Made by a program: the position numbers and the translations under genes | Assembly (NCBI GenBank): GCA_030848705.1 | Contig: CM061245.1 | Location: 64,568,006 to 64,632,005 of the forward strand | Reading direction: 5' to 3' | Length of the DNA stretch: 64,000 bases | DNA from: Heracleum sosnowskyi | Lineage: Eukaryota; Streptophyta; Magnoliopsida; Apiales; Apiaceae | Shown: positions 21,249-32,101 of the stretch, piece after piece | Layout of the letters: every line of letters begins with the position of its first letter | Position numbering within the stretch: position 1 is the first letter of the stretch | Notes under the pieces: generated by a model | The model's input: only the letters and a program-made list of their open reading frames with translations | What the model was told of the DNA's origin: nothing | Database searches by the model: none

Positions 21249-23853
21249 GTATATGAACATAAATCAGGTTTATCAATGAACATGATGTATTTTAGAATTA
21301 AAGGTATATAAACAAGATAACAATTTATATCTGTCAAAATGAAAGAATGGAATCGAAATACGAAAGCAAGTTAGTATTACTTGCCTTAATAGCAAAAAGG
21401 GTAATGAGAAATCACCGGTTCTCCACCTTGGTCTTTCCTTTATTTATAGGCTCTACTTCTTTGGATTCTTAAGTAGCTTTTAGAACAAACTGTACTCACT
21501 GAATTTCTGCCTTCGCCTTGCCTTTATTTCTATGTTCCACGTCTCGCAACTCTACAAAAGAGTATATACTATTTTAGAATGATCCTCTCAAAATTCTAAT
21601 CCTTATTCTAAACTACCCCACGTTCCCTAAACGCGTAAACACATAATATTTATATCACTTATAATCTCTTATCCATATGATAAGCACAAAACTCACATAA
21701 GCGCACATTGCCATTCAAGTTCACATAATATACTCCTTTAATACATATGTATATAATCTAACTTTAAAATCATACCACACTTGGTTATCCCTTTAAATCA
21801 ACTTGACCAATGCTAACCATATCCTTAACACCTTTACAAACAATGTTTTCATCTCAAAAAGCTGAAAAATCTTCTGCGCATACTTTACTAAAACATTTTT
21901 CATAAATCCAAACTTAATCAAACAAATACCACATTTGACAGGATACTTACTGAATACTAATCAAACTTATCATAAAAGTTTCAACTTCAGAACAATTCAT
22001 TTAGATTAAAAACGAACTGGTTAAATTAGGTACTGAAGCACAGAAAATTCCTGCTGCGCAACTTTACTAAAACATTTTTCAGAAATCCAAAAATAATCAA
22101 ACAAATACCACATTTGACAGACTACTTCCTGATTACTACTAAAACTCAGAATAAAAATTGCAACTTCATAACAGTTTATTTATACTAAAAACGAACACGT
22201 TAAAGTATGAACTGAAGCACAGAAAAATCCCTGCTGTGCAACTTTTAGTAAAACATGCATAACTCTTTACTCGCTAACTCTATCGATACAAGGTTTGAAC
22301 CTGAGCAAACTAGACTCCAACTAGAAAATGTTTCTCTTAGACTTACTGTCTAAACAGGTAGCAAAAAATTGCAATTAACCAAAACAGAACAGACAGTTTC
22401 TGGGCATCTCAGCATTCTGCACATAAACCTTTAATCACTAACATTCTTATTGCATAACCTATGATACAACTAATCAACCATTCTCAACTACTTAGGCTTC
22501 CACAACACTCACAAATCAGAACTTTAAGAAGAAGTACTCAATTTATACATTAAAATCAATTAGCATCAACAATCACAAACACTACACTTCTAATCCGACA
22601 AAAACCCCAAATCAAAACCTTCAACTTAAAATCAAATATCAAACATATATAATCCAAAATTCTCTAAACTTAACACAATAATTAACATGCAATCACTATA
22701 ACATGAAATTATCAATTAATCATCAACACCAATACTTCAAACCAATTTTTATAAAAGGGGAAAATTGAAAATACACACATGCATTTCAATTCCTCAACAT
22801 GCAATCAAAATTACATTTAAATATAACTATCAATATGGAAATTTGGAATCAAGAACACCATCATCATCCCCGTCGGCTCGCCGGAGCTCATTACCGACGG
22901 CGACATGGTTCAGAGGTGCCCGGAATTCGGGTTTCCTTCAACAAACCTCACCAATTAGCAATTTAAAACAAGCAAATAATCACGGAATCATCACAAAGCA
23001 ATATTTCGGTAATGAATTAAGATCAAATCACCAAAACCCCTTGCATGAAAAACTGATACACACACATATACACACGGCCACACACACATACATGTATACA
23101 TGGTCATATATATATATATATATATATATATATCAATCGATTATAGGGAGAGAAAAGAGAAGAGATGAAGATTTTTACTGAAAAGAAGAATGGCCGAGAG
23201 AGAAAATCAGAGAAGAGAGAGTCGAGCAAAGTAAATGGGGAAGAAGAACTGGTGACAAGGGTTTTATAACCCCAAGGGCAGTTTGGTAAATTCATAATTC
23301 AAAAATCTGATTTTTAATAAAAGAAAACCAATAAATTGCATTTCTAAAATCCGAAATAAAATGAAAATAATACCTAAAATCAAAATTTTATTTTTTAAAA
23401 CAGAGAATACGAATTTACAAGCTCACCCATATTTTTAAAATATTTTTATGATCAAAATTGAATTAAATATGAATTTTCAAAGTTTAAATCACATAAATGA
23501 CATTTAACTCATAAAATCAGTTTTAAATCCTTAAGGCCAAAAATAAATTCCTCCATTAATTTTAGAAAATAATAGAATATAAAAGAAAGGTTGTGAAAAA
23601 GATTTCACAATAAAATGAATCTCTGATGATTTTATAAAATTCCCGGAAGGTAAAAAAGAATTGATTTTTAAAAAGAAATTCATATAAAATGCAATTAAAA
23701 ACATACACATAGATTTTTATCCATACCATTCACCAAGTAAACATCTAATCATCACATTTTCTAATATTCACCTTTCACACAATATTCACATATTATAGAT
23801 CTCAAATATTATTAAATATTAATATTATACAAGCGTTTTTCTGAGTCGTTATA
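21249..23853 (-). repeat. G0: right part of a Tekay-type LTR hosting Copia-1
   Basis: The sequence aligns over its length with the G1 LTR from about 1325 to 3692, with many differences. It includes the GC-rich islet (22870-22925), a plus-strand GA tract and the right end GAGTCGTTATA. It starts abruptly at the Copia-1 right end, so it is the inner half of an LTR split by Copia-1. Its right end is followed by ACGGT and the interior of the G2 LTR. No polypurine tract follows, so this is an outer end: either a solo LTR or the 5' LTR of an element extending left. The left half is outside the window. Confidence 0.85.
23106..23133. repeat. (AT)n microsatellite
   Basis: About 14 AT units lie inside the G0 LTR. 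The G1 LTRs have shorter AT runs at the matching place (near 2920-2933), so the run has expanded in G0. Confidence 0.9.
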
Positions 23854-24639
23854 ACGGTTGAGTGAAAGTGGAGGAAATGTTTTTCTTATCCTTTGTTGAA
23901 AGAAAAGGCCAAATGGTGTTCTTCAAGAATGCTTCTTCTTTTGTTTTCTTTTCCTTTCTTTTCTTTTGTCTAATTACACTTAATTACTTTGTGATTTAAT
24001 TTGTGTGGCCATTTGACATGTCTCATTTGAATTTGTGGTTGTGGTGAAAGTGGTGACAAGGTGGTGATTCATCACCTTGTCATCACTTGGTCATGCATAT
24101 GTCACTCCTCTGCATCATGATTATGTCATCATTTGTATCCTCAATCCTCTTATATATTTCACTTGACGATCTTATATAATACTCCTCCTTTGGTTAGGGT
24201 TTAATCCATAATTTGTTACGCTTTTGTTTCGCGATAGTTTCTGGTGATTTTAAAAACGTTTTTCTGTACCAATGCTAGGGGATACTTCCTTGATCTTTCC
24301 ATTTCCTTGGTTTAATATATGGTCTTAGATTTCTCACCTTGGTTTAAGATATGATTATGGATTTCTCATTCCACATACTTTCTCAAAACGATCAAATCAA
24401 TACATCCTCGATTGTCCGATGAATAGTGATTTAAAATTCGAATGGGAATCTCCTGATTCTGATGGCGTTTGCATTCACTTATTCTCCTTATACATCAATA
24501 ATATAACTTCGAAACATTCATTCCATGTCATCCACATAGTGTGGTCTGAAAAACTTTTCATCAGCAAATTTACTATTCATCAGTGGCAAAGTTACTATTC
24601 ATCAGGGTTTCAATTATTACAAAATTTTGGGATATTACA
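23854..24639 (-). repeat. G2 3' LTR, outer part
   Basis: This matches 55134-55937 with a few changes. One is an 18-bp gap: the copy at 55290-55312 has CATAAACAAGCC, which is absent near 24010. The left limit is the G0 insertion. Because G0 runs off the window, the rest of this LTR is not visible. Confidence 0.88.
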
Positions 24640-24658
24640 GTCTCCCCTACTTAAAAGG
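24640..24658 (-). other. G2 polypurine tract
   Basis: The minus strand reads CCTTTTAAGTAGGGGAGAC next to the LTR start TGTAATATCCC. The tract is in the expected place for the 3' LTR of a minus-strand element. Confidence 0.8.
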
Positions 24659-24677
24659 ATTCCGTCCCGGAATCAGA

Positions 24678-27560
24678 TCAAAATAGATGAGGGTACTTTT
24701 CTAGCATTGCGCTTTCTAGTTCCCAAGTGGATTCTTCAACATTATGATTTCTCCACAAAACTCTTACCAGCTTTATAACCTTATTCCTTAGCACTTGATC
24801 CTTGCGGTCAATGATTTCCACCGGTTGCTCTATATATGACAGGTCTGGTTGTATATCTACTTGTTCGTATTCTACCACGTGTCTGGCATCCAGATTGTAC
24901 TTCCTTAACATGGACACATGGAATACGTTTTGAACTTGTTGCAGGTTTGGGGGCAAGGCTAGCTCGTAAGCTACTTCCCTGATGTGTCTCAAGATCTCGA
25001 ACGGTCCAATATATCTGGGGCTCAATTTCCCTTTCTTTCCGAATCTCATCAATCCCTTCCACGGGGATACTTTCAACAGCACAAGATCTCCCACTTCATA
25101 TTCCTTGTCCTTTCGGGCCAAGTCTGCATATTTCTTCTGTCTGTCTTGGGCTGCTACCAGCCGTCCTCTGATAAGGTCTATTGCATCCTTAGTCTGTTGG
25201 ACCATTTCGGGTCCGAGCATTCTTCGCTCTCCAACTTCATCCCAGTACAAGGGGGATCGACATCTTCTTCCATACAAGGCCTCATACGGGGGCATCCCGA
25301 TACTTGCATGAAAACTGTTATTGTAGGAGAACTCAATCAGGGGTAAGTGATCATCCTAATTTCCTTTGAAATCTATGACACAAACTCTCAACATATCCTC
25401 TAATGTTTGGATAGTCCTCTCACTTTGCCCATCCGTCTGGGGATGGTAAGCGGTACTCATGTTTAGCTTGGTTCCTACACATTATTGAAAGCTTCTCCAG
25501 AATCTGGAGTTAAATCTAGGATCTCGGTCTGACACAATGGCGACTGGAACTCCATGTCGCGCCACAATTTCCTTCATGTAAATATCCACTAGCCTATCGA
25601 TAGTGTACCTTTCATTGATCGAAAGAAAGTGGGCTGACTTCGTCAACCGGTCTACGATTACTCAGATGGCGTCGTGATTAGCTTTGGTTCGTGGCAATCC
25701 TACTACGAAGTCCATGGCTATTTGTTCCCATTTCCATTCTGGAATCTCTAGGGGTCGTAAGAGTCCACCGGGTCTTTGGTGTTCTGCCTTTACTCTTTGG
25801 CAGGTCAAGCATTTGCTTACCCACTCTGTTACGTCCTTTTTCATGTTAGGCCACCAATAATATTCCTTTAGATCCCTATACATCTTGGTACTTCCTGGGT
25901 GAATTGAATATCTTGAGCTATGACTCTCATGTAGAATCTCATCTTTTAATTCTTGATCATTAGGAATCCAAATCCGGTAAGTATACCTCATAACTCCCTT
26001 ATCATCTCTTTCAGTCCTTAATTCCTCTCCCGTCATTAGCTCTTTCCCTTCGCTCATCATGCGCTCTTGACTTAATTTGATCTTTTGTAGCAATTCTGAT
26101 TGTAGTGCGATTTCAAATAGTTTCTCCGTGCCATCTCCGGTTATTTTAACCTCAATCTCCATCTTTTCAAACTCTTGGATTAACTTCTCTGAGGAGGTTA
26201 TCATTTTGAGTCTCTCTTTTCTGCTAAGGGCATCGGCCACCACATTGGCCTTCCCTGGGTGGTAAAGGATCTTGCAATCATAATCTTTGATTAATTCTAA
26301 CCATCTCCTTTGTCTCATATTGAGCTCTTTCTGAGTGAAAATGTATTTAAGGGTCTTATGGTCTGTGTAGATCTCGCACTTTTCTCCATATAAGTAATGC
26401 CTCCATATCTTTAAGGCGAAAACTATTGCTGCTAGCTCCAAATCATGGGTAGGGTATCTACTCTCATATTCTTTTAACTGCCTAGAAGCATATGCAATCA
26501 CCCTTTCGTGTTGCATAAGCACACATCCTAACCCTTTGTGTGATGCGTCACTATAGATCACAAAATTCCCCTTTCCGTCTGGAAGTGCCAGTACAGGGGC
26601 AGTAACTAGCCTCCTTTTCAATTCCTGAAAACTCTTCTCGCATTTCTCAGTCCACTCAAACTTCTCAGTCTTTCGGGTCAGTCGGGTCAGTGGGGCTGCT
26701 ATCTTAGCAAAATCTTGCACAAATCTCCGATAATACCCGGCTAAGCCTACAAAACTTCTCACCTCAGTCGGGGTGGTTGGTCTGTCCCAATTTGAAACGG
26801 CTTCTATCTTAGCAGGGTCTACTAGTACTCCCTCACTGCTGACCACATGACCTAGAAACTGTACTTCTCTCAGCCAAAACTCACACTTGGAGAACTTGGC
26901 ATATAACCTTTCTTTCCTCAACGTCTCTAACACTATTCTCAAGTGTTCTGCGTGTTCTTACTTCGTCTTGGAGTAGACTAAAATATCATCAATGAAAACT
27001 ATGACGCATTTGTCCAAATATTGCTTGAAGACTCTATTCATTAGGTCCATGAAAGCTGCTGGGGCATTCGTCAGCCCAAATGACATTACCAAAAACTCAT
27101 AGTGCCCATACCTAGTGCGGAATGTAGTCTTGGGTATATCCTCAGGTTTTATCTTTAACTGGTGATATCCAGTCCTCAGGTCAATCTTGGAGAAGTAAAC
27201 CACATCTTTCAACTGGTCAAACAGATCATCAATCCTTGGTAAAGGATATCGGTTCTTAATGGTCAACTTGTTTAGTTCTCGATAGTCTATGCACAATCTT
27301 AAAATACCATCCTTCTTTTTCACAAACAGCACTGGTGCACCCCATGGTGACACACTGGGTCTTATCATACCCTTATCCAGCAATTCCGGCAATTGAATAG
27401 CTAACTCTTTCATTTCTACTGGAGCTAACCGGTACGGGGCCTTCGAAACTGGCGCCGTCCCTGGAGCTAATTCTATAGCGAATTCTATCTCCCTATCGGG
27501 TGGTAGTCCCAGAAGGTCTTCTGGAAATACGTCTTCAAATTCATTAACAATTGGAATATT
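24678..27560 (-). pseudogene. G2 pol: RT, RNase H, integrase, chromodomain, several stops
   Basis: The protein is close to G1 pol throughout. It has RT (CIDYRELNKLTIKNRYPLP; FIDDILVYSK), RNase H (YSDASHKGLG; DLELAA; TDHKTLKYI), the integrase zinc finger and core, and a chromodomain (IIDRKDQVLRNK, ending ESTWELESAMLEKYP). Nonsense codons interrupt it at 26958-26960 (TAA), 25662-25664 (TGA for Trp), about 25484 (TAA) and about 25356 (TAG for Trp). A TGA at 27561-27563 cuts the link to protease. The frame is otherwise kept, so decay is mainly by point change. It is not functional. Confidence 0.92.
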
Positions 27561-28076
27561 TCATAACTTAGGAACCTCTCTATTTGTATCTATCACATAG
27601 GCTAAGTAAGCCTCACACCCATGCCGCAACAACCTCTTGGTTTGGGCCATGGTTAAAAACTTACGGGTTTGTCGTTGTCCCTTGAACACGACCTCCCGCC
27701 ATTCAGATGTTTTTATCCATATTTTCTTTCTTTCACAATCGATCTGAGTACTATTGCTCGACAACCAATCCATTCCCAGAATAACATCAAATTCCCCTAA
27801 TTTAAATGGGACCAAGTCTACAAGAAACTGTTGACCTTCTATTTCTAGACTACAGTCTAGGTGTATCTTATCAACTGGAATTACTTCCTGATTTGCTATC
27901 TCTACCTCTAATACTTCCTTTGATGGTTCCGCTCTAAGTCTTAACTGACTAGAGAAATCCCTCGAAATAAAAGACTTGGTAGCTCCCGAATCAAATAAAA
28001 CATTTGCATTGACGGTGTTGAGTAAAAGGGTACCTGCTATCACATTTGTGTCCCTCACGGCATCTTTCACAGTCAT
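27561..28076 (-). pseudogene. G2 protease domain
   Basis: This aspartic protease has DSGATKSFISRDF and VILGMDWLSSN. The frame differs from that of gag upstream by a one-base shift near 28080-28140. It ends at a TGA at 27561-27563. In G1 the same domain is fused to the end of gag, so the split here is damage. Confidence 0.88.
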
Positions 28077-28104
28077 GTTGAAAGTTCTAGCAGTCGGGGG
28101 CTTG

Positions 28105-29379
28105 TTAGAGGCGGCTCCACTGATTCTTGAGCCGGCGGGGTTTTGCCATAAAGCAGTCTCTTTTCAGGTGTCCTAATTTTCCACATCGAAAACACTTCTG
28201 ATCGTTCAGGGGGCATGTTCCGGGGTAGTGCCCCGTCTTCTTGCACTTGAAGTAGGTTACCGACTTTAAGGTGCACTCTCCCAGATGTTTTCTTCCACAA
28301 GTCTTGCAGTCAGGTAGTGGGGGTCGGGGTTGATTAAAATGGGACACTCCAGTCTGTCTGCCGCCCTGGCTTAGACTTTTATTATCAGTTTTCCTGAATC
28401 CAGAATTTCTTAAGGGTTGGGACCTGTTTCCTCCAAATGGTCTTGCTGGAAAACTCTTGTTCACCGAGTTTCCTCCTTGACTACCAAACTTCCTCTTTTT
28501 CTCTTCTCTTCCTTTCTGACTTTGCTCACTACCTGCTTCCACTATGGTTGCCTTTTGCACTAGCGATGCATAGTCCGTTACTTCCAACACCGCTACTCTA
28601 TTCTGAATCCATTGTTTTAGCCCTTGCTGAAACCTTCTTGACCTCTTTAAGTCAGTATTGACAAAATCCGGCACAAACCTAGACAACTCAGTAAACCTGG
28701 CTTCAAATTCCGCCACAGTCATGTTATCCTGTTTTAGTTCCAAAAAATTTCTCTCCATTTGTGCTTCCATGAACATAGGGAAATACTTTTCCAGAAATAA
28801 GGTAGTAAACCTTGTCCAGGTAACAACGGTATCTGTTTCTAGGTTTCTCTTCGATTCCCACCAGTAGTTAGCCTCTCCTTTCAGGAGGTAAGTAGCAAAC
28901 ACGGTCTTTTGGGCTTCCTCAATACCTAGGATTTCAAAAGATTTTTCCATTTCCTTTAACCAAGCTCTTGCCTCAACAGGGTCAGCAGATCCCTGAAATT
29001 CCGGGGGCCTTAGGGACTTAAAAGCCTTAAAAGCACAATGCCCCGCAGTATTGGGGCCTGGTGGTGGTGGCGGGTGCTGGTTTAAATTCTGTCGGAGTAG
29101 GTGCATGAATTGATCCATCGGGTTTCCACCGGGGACCTCCACATTCTGAGTACTCTCATACTCTTCCTCTTCGTAGTCCTGATCATCAAACTCATTATAA
29201 TCAGCATCCTCTCCACTTCCTCCATACTCACTTTCCTCACAGTTCTGTTCTTCCATTTCGTGGAAGTCTGGGTTTTCTTCCTCATCATGAAAGTTTTGCC
29301 TTTCATCTCCCTGGTTAACACTGCCCTGAGCCGCAGAATTGGCAAGGCGTGCTCGTGTTCCCATACGTCGGGGTGGCAT
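28105..29379 (-). pseudogene. G2 gag
   Basis: It starts MPPRRMGTRAR at 29379, which matches the G1 gag start. After a very acidic N-terminal region (DEEENPDFHEMEEQ; QDYEEEEYES) comes the capsid-like domain (PPEFQGSADPVEARAWL; NYWWES). A basic stretch and CKTCGRKHLGEC follow. The first zinc knuckle has lost its first Cys (YFKCKKTGHYPGTC), while the second is intact (CFRCGKLGHLKRDC). The frame then runs into a shift before the protease. The acidic N-terminus has no counterpart in G1. Confidence 0.88.
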
Positions 29380-29893
29380 TTTCCTGATGTTTTTAAACAA
29401 AAACTTTTATTAAAACCATTGGTTCCTTTAAAATATGTGATTGGATCAATTGAGTTCCTCGGTGAAAGTTTTGGAAATCATCATTTTTCACACCAAAACT
29501 CCTTTTATAATTTTTTTTTGGTCAAAATGGGGGTTGCACAGTTTATATGTCAAAACTAATAACTTGTAAAATAATTGAAATAGCAGGGGATATCAAATTT
29601 AAGACTGAAAGCTTTAAAGAAACAGAAATGCACGAATATATACATAAGTGACATAAAGTCACGAGATACTGAAATCAAGTTCCAACAAAAGCGAATACAT
29701 CGCTGAAATACATCATCCGTACCGCAATCAAAAGCTAAATACTACCAGTCAACCAATCAACATCTGCTACGTTAGTCTGATCAGCCTATCTCTAACTCAG
29801 AAAGGATACTACTATACATCGGAACCATCCCACAAAAACTGGCACTACTAACGGCCATCTAAGTTTAGAGAACTAAGCTATCTATCACCTATC
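29380..29893 (-). other. G2 untranslated stretch between leader ORF and gag
   Basis: The layout matches 8275-8697 in G1. A T run lies at 29511-29519. I see no gene in it. Confidence 0.5.
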
Positions 29894-29998
29894 AAGTCTC
29901 CCCCTCCGAGCGGATCAGGTTCCTGACACGCGCCATAGCATCTGCCCAAATCCTCTCTGTGGCCATAGCTCGCCACTCGATACGGGAAATCTCAAGTC
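29894..29998 (-). pseudogene. Remnant of the G2 leader ORF
   Basis: On the minus strand an open frame ends with EWRAMATERIWADAMARVRN, then LIRSEGET and a stop at 29894-29896. Position, helical character and end resemble the G1 leader ORF (EWQDRIRTVEESARKR, ending CELRAVRGGRD). The upstream part is replaced by G3 sequence. Confidence 0.5.
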
Positions 29999-30741
29999 TC
30001 TTGAAAACAAAGAAGCACTTACGTCTAAGTTTGGGGGAAAACAAGGATTTCATGCTAGTTGTTAATAAGGCTAGGCGTCAAATGGCTAGTAGCCGCTCAT
30101 GAAAATGAGTAGTCTAGGGTGGGATGAGAAAAAGCAAAGCGCACTCATTCCGAAAGAAAAAAAAAGAATTGTGTTAGTTGTTTATGCAGAATTGATCAGG
30201 GTGAGCTCTTTAATACTTGAGCAATTAAGTTCTAGGGGACTTTGTGCCTAGTGACCTAAGACTTTTCCGGTCTGGGATCCACTAACCTAACGCTCGCTAC
30301 ATGGGTATTATTGTATAATCCTTTTGGGGTCTCAGCCATTGCACGGTCAAATAAGCATGTGTGTCGTAATAAAGCATGAATTCCTGTCTAACTCAAGTAG
30401 ATTATGAGGTGTCTTTAGTGGTTTCTTGTGTCTAGAGTTCATTCTGTTTATAAGCTTGTGGTTGTTTTGGTGAAGAATAGGATATGGTCTTGATTTAGTT
30501 TGGGAGTATATTGATGAGCATCACACACACACACGTTTCTGTGTTTGTATGGTTAGTATACGGGAATTTGGTCGAACTCTGTTTGAAAGATTGCATTCCT
30601 TGAGATGTTGGCTTGTTGATGTGGTTGTGGTTAGTCTGAGGGGATCAATTGCATTAGCATATTAGTTGCATTCATGCATTGCATTATATATATAGAGTCT
30701 GTTTATGCTTGAGGACAAGCATCGATTTAAGTTTGGGGGTG
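29997..30741 (+). repeat. Copy of the G3 internal tail upstream of the 5' LTR
   Basis: It matches 50594-51338 over 745 bp with only a few differences, for example CTTACGTC against CTTAAGTC. It includes the polypurine tract TAAGTTTGGGGGTG just before the LTR. A normal element has no internal sequence outside its LTR, so this is what remains of a second element unit. The join to the G2 leader has the short shared sequence TCTC. Confidence 0.9.
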
Positions 30742-30993
30742 TGATAAGTGGATTTCATATCTACTTGGAACGCTCTAAATCGGCTTAAATTGATTGTTTG
30801 TACTCAAGTACGTTGTGTTTTTAATGTGTTTTGTGTTAGATCGTGCAGAGTTGCATTGTTGGCAGAGTCTTGGAGCTAATTTGATTATGAGGTGGCGAAT
30901 TGAGCTTTATTGTGGAAGGCGATGAGTTTCGGGACTTGAGAGCGCGATGAAAACTCAAGAATATGAGTTTTGGAGATTTTCTGACAGAATCCA

Positions 30994-31080
30994 AGCGCGC
31001 CCACGCCTGGATGAAGCGCCCCCGCGCCTGAAAGTACTATTTGAGCGCGCCCGCGCCCTATACTAGCGCGCCCGCGCTTG
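30994..31080 (+). promoter_or_regulatory. GC-rich four-unit cassette in the G3 5' LTR
   Basis: Units close to AGCGCGCCCGCGCCTG start at 30994, 31015, 31044 and 31065, a spacing of 21, 29 and 21 bp. A TATA box (TATATAAA, 31150-31157) follows about 70 bp later, so the cassette sits in the proximal promoter. The same cassette recurs at 45787, 49881 and 51591. Its role is inferred. Confidence 0.6.
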
Positions 31081-31149
31081 AAAGATGCTGAAGAAAGTCA
31101 ATTTTAATTCTGATATGGAAACCAGTAGAGACCATTCAACCCTGAGACC

Positions 31150-31157
31150 TATATAAA
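31150..31157 (+). promoter_or_regulatory. TATA box of the G3 5' LTR
   Basis: CCTATATAAACC lies about 410 bp inside the LTR. The same box is at 51747-51754 in the 3' LTR. Copia-2 inserted about 290 bp downstream of it. Confidence 0.6.
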
Positions 31158-31440
31158 CCATTGGTGGACGATTTCAGAGATATATCTTGACATACATTCA
31201 TACAAATCCATCCACCGGTGAGGAGAACAAGAAGACGGCTGATTACGAAGATCTACTTTTCAATTTATCTTTGTATTCTTCTAATTAGGCGATACTTTGG
31301 ATTCTCGTTTGTTTCTTCATAAATCCTAGTACTTTTATTCAGTATTCCAGACAGATTTATTATCATGTTTTCATCAGAACCCACGATGATGAACGGTTCG
31401 ATTATGAACTAATCGTTGTCGTGGGATTCTAACGGATTTA

Positions 31441-32051
31441 TGTTAGATCAGAATTCAATGATCGTCAGAAGCTAGACTCAACTGATCAGGATTGCTGACG
31501 TCATCAGTATTGCATGGTCATCAGTATTTGATCAAGCGTCAGTATCTTATTGATCATCAGGATTCCTACTCAGACTATGATCAGGATTGATCATCAGAAC
31601 TTGAAGCTGATCAGGATTCCTACTTCGAGTTATATTTGGAGTCTAGATAAACATGGAAGTTTATTCTATTTGTTCCTGGTTTGTAGAATGTAGCTATCGA
31701 TTAAGGATAGGTTTCTATCTTTGTTATTGATTAGGACTTATCTTGTTATTGATAGAGAAGCTGTGTGCACTATATAAACACAGTCTTGGTTTCGATTTAT
31801 GTAATTCATTCGAGAGAGAACATAATCGAAAAGAAGCTCTTAAGAACAGAATTTCTTGAGAGAGTTTTTGTAAGCTAGCAGCTCTTAAGAACATCAGAAT
31901 TTCTTAAGAGAGTTTGTAACAGTTTTATATCAAAGTTAATAAAGCTGTTATTGTTATTGTTATTGATATTTCATATTTGTGTTATATAAAGTCGAGAATC
32001 TTATACAATTGTATTCAACCCCCTTCTACAATTGTTATTTACTGGGCAACA
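31441..32051 (+). repeat. Copia-2 5' LTR (611 bp)
   Basis: It begins TGTTAGATCAGAATTC and ends CTGGGCAACA. The first 190 bases contain TCAGGATT four times and CATCAGTATT twice. A TATA box (TATATAAA) lies at 31771-31778. AGCTCTTAAGAACA occurs twice downstream of it. Confidence 0.95.
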
Positions 32052-32053
32052 AT

Positions 32054-32065
32054 TGGTATCAGAGC
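32054..32065 (+). other. Copia-2 primer binding site
   Basis: TGGTATCAGAGC lies two bases after the LTR end and matches plant initiator methionine tRNA. Confidence 0.92.
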
Positions 32066-32101
32066 AAACTGATTTAATTCTGAATCAGATACGATCTAAA
32101 G

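Larger units (their letters stand above)
30742..31440 (+). repeat. G3 5' LTR, first part
   Basis: It begins TGATAAGTGGATTTC after TTTGGGGGTG and matches 51339 onward. It is interrupted at 31440 by Copia-2 and continues at 43477. The joined length is 1424 bp against 1422 bp for the 3' LTR. Confidence 0.92.

Noticed and set aside
24419..24778. Plus-strand frame in the G2 LTR (and 55717-55947)
   Set aside because: It lies across the LTR end and the polypurine tract, opposite to the element's genes. The shared part is explained by LTR identity.
29997..30060. A longer G3 LTR starting at TGAAAACAAAG
   Set aside because: The repeat does extend this far, but no purine tract precedes either copy. 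The canonical tract and LTR start lie at 30742 and 51339.
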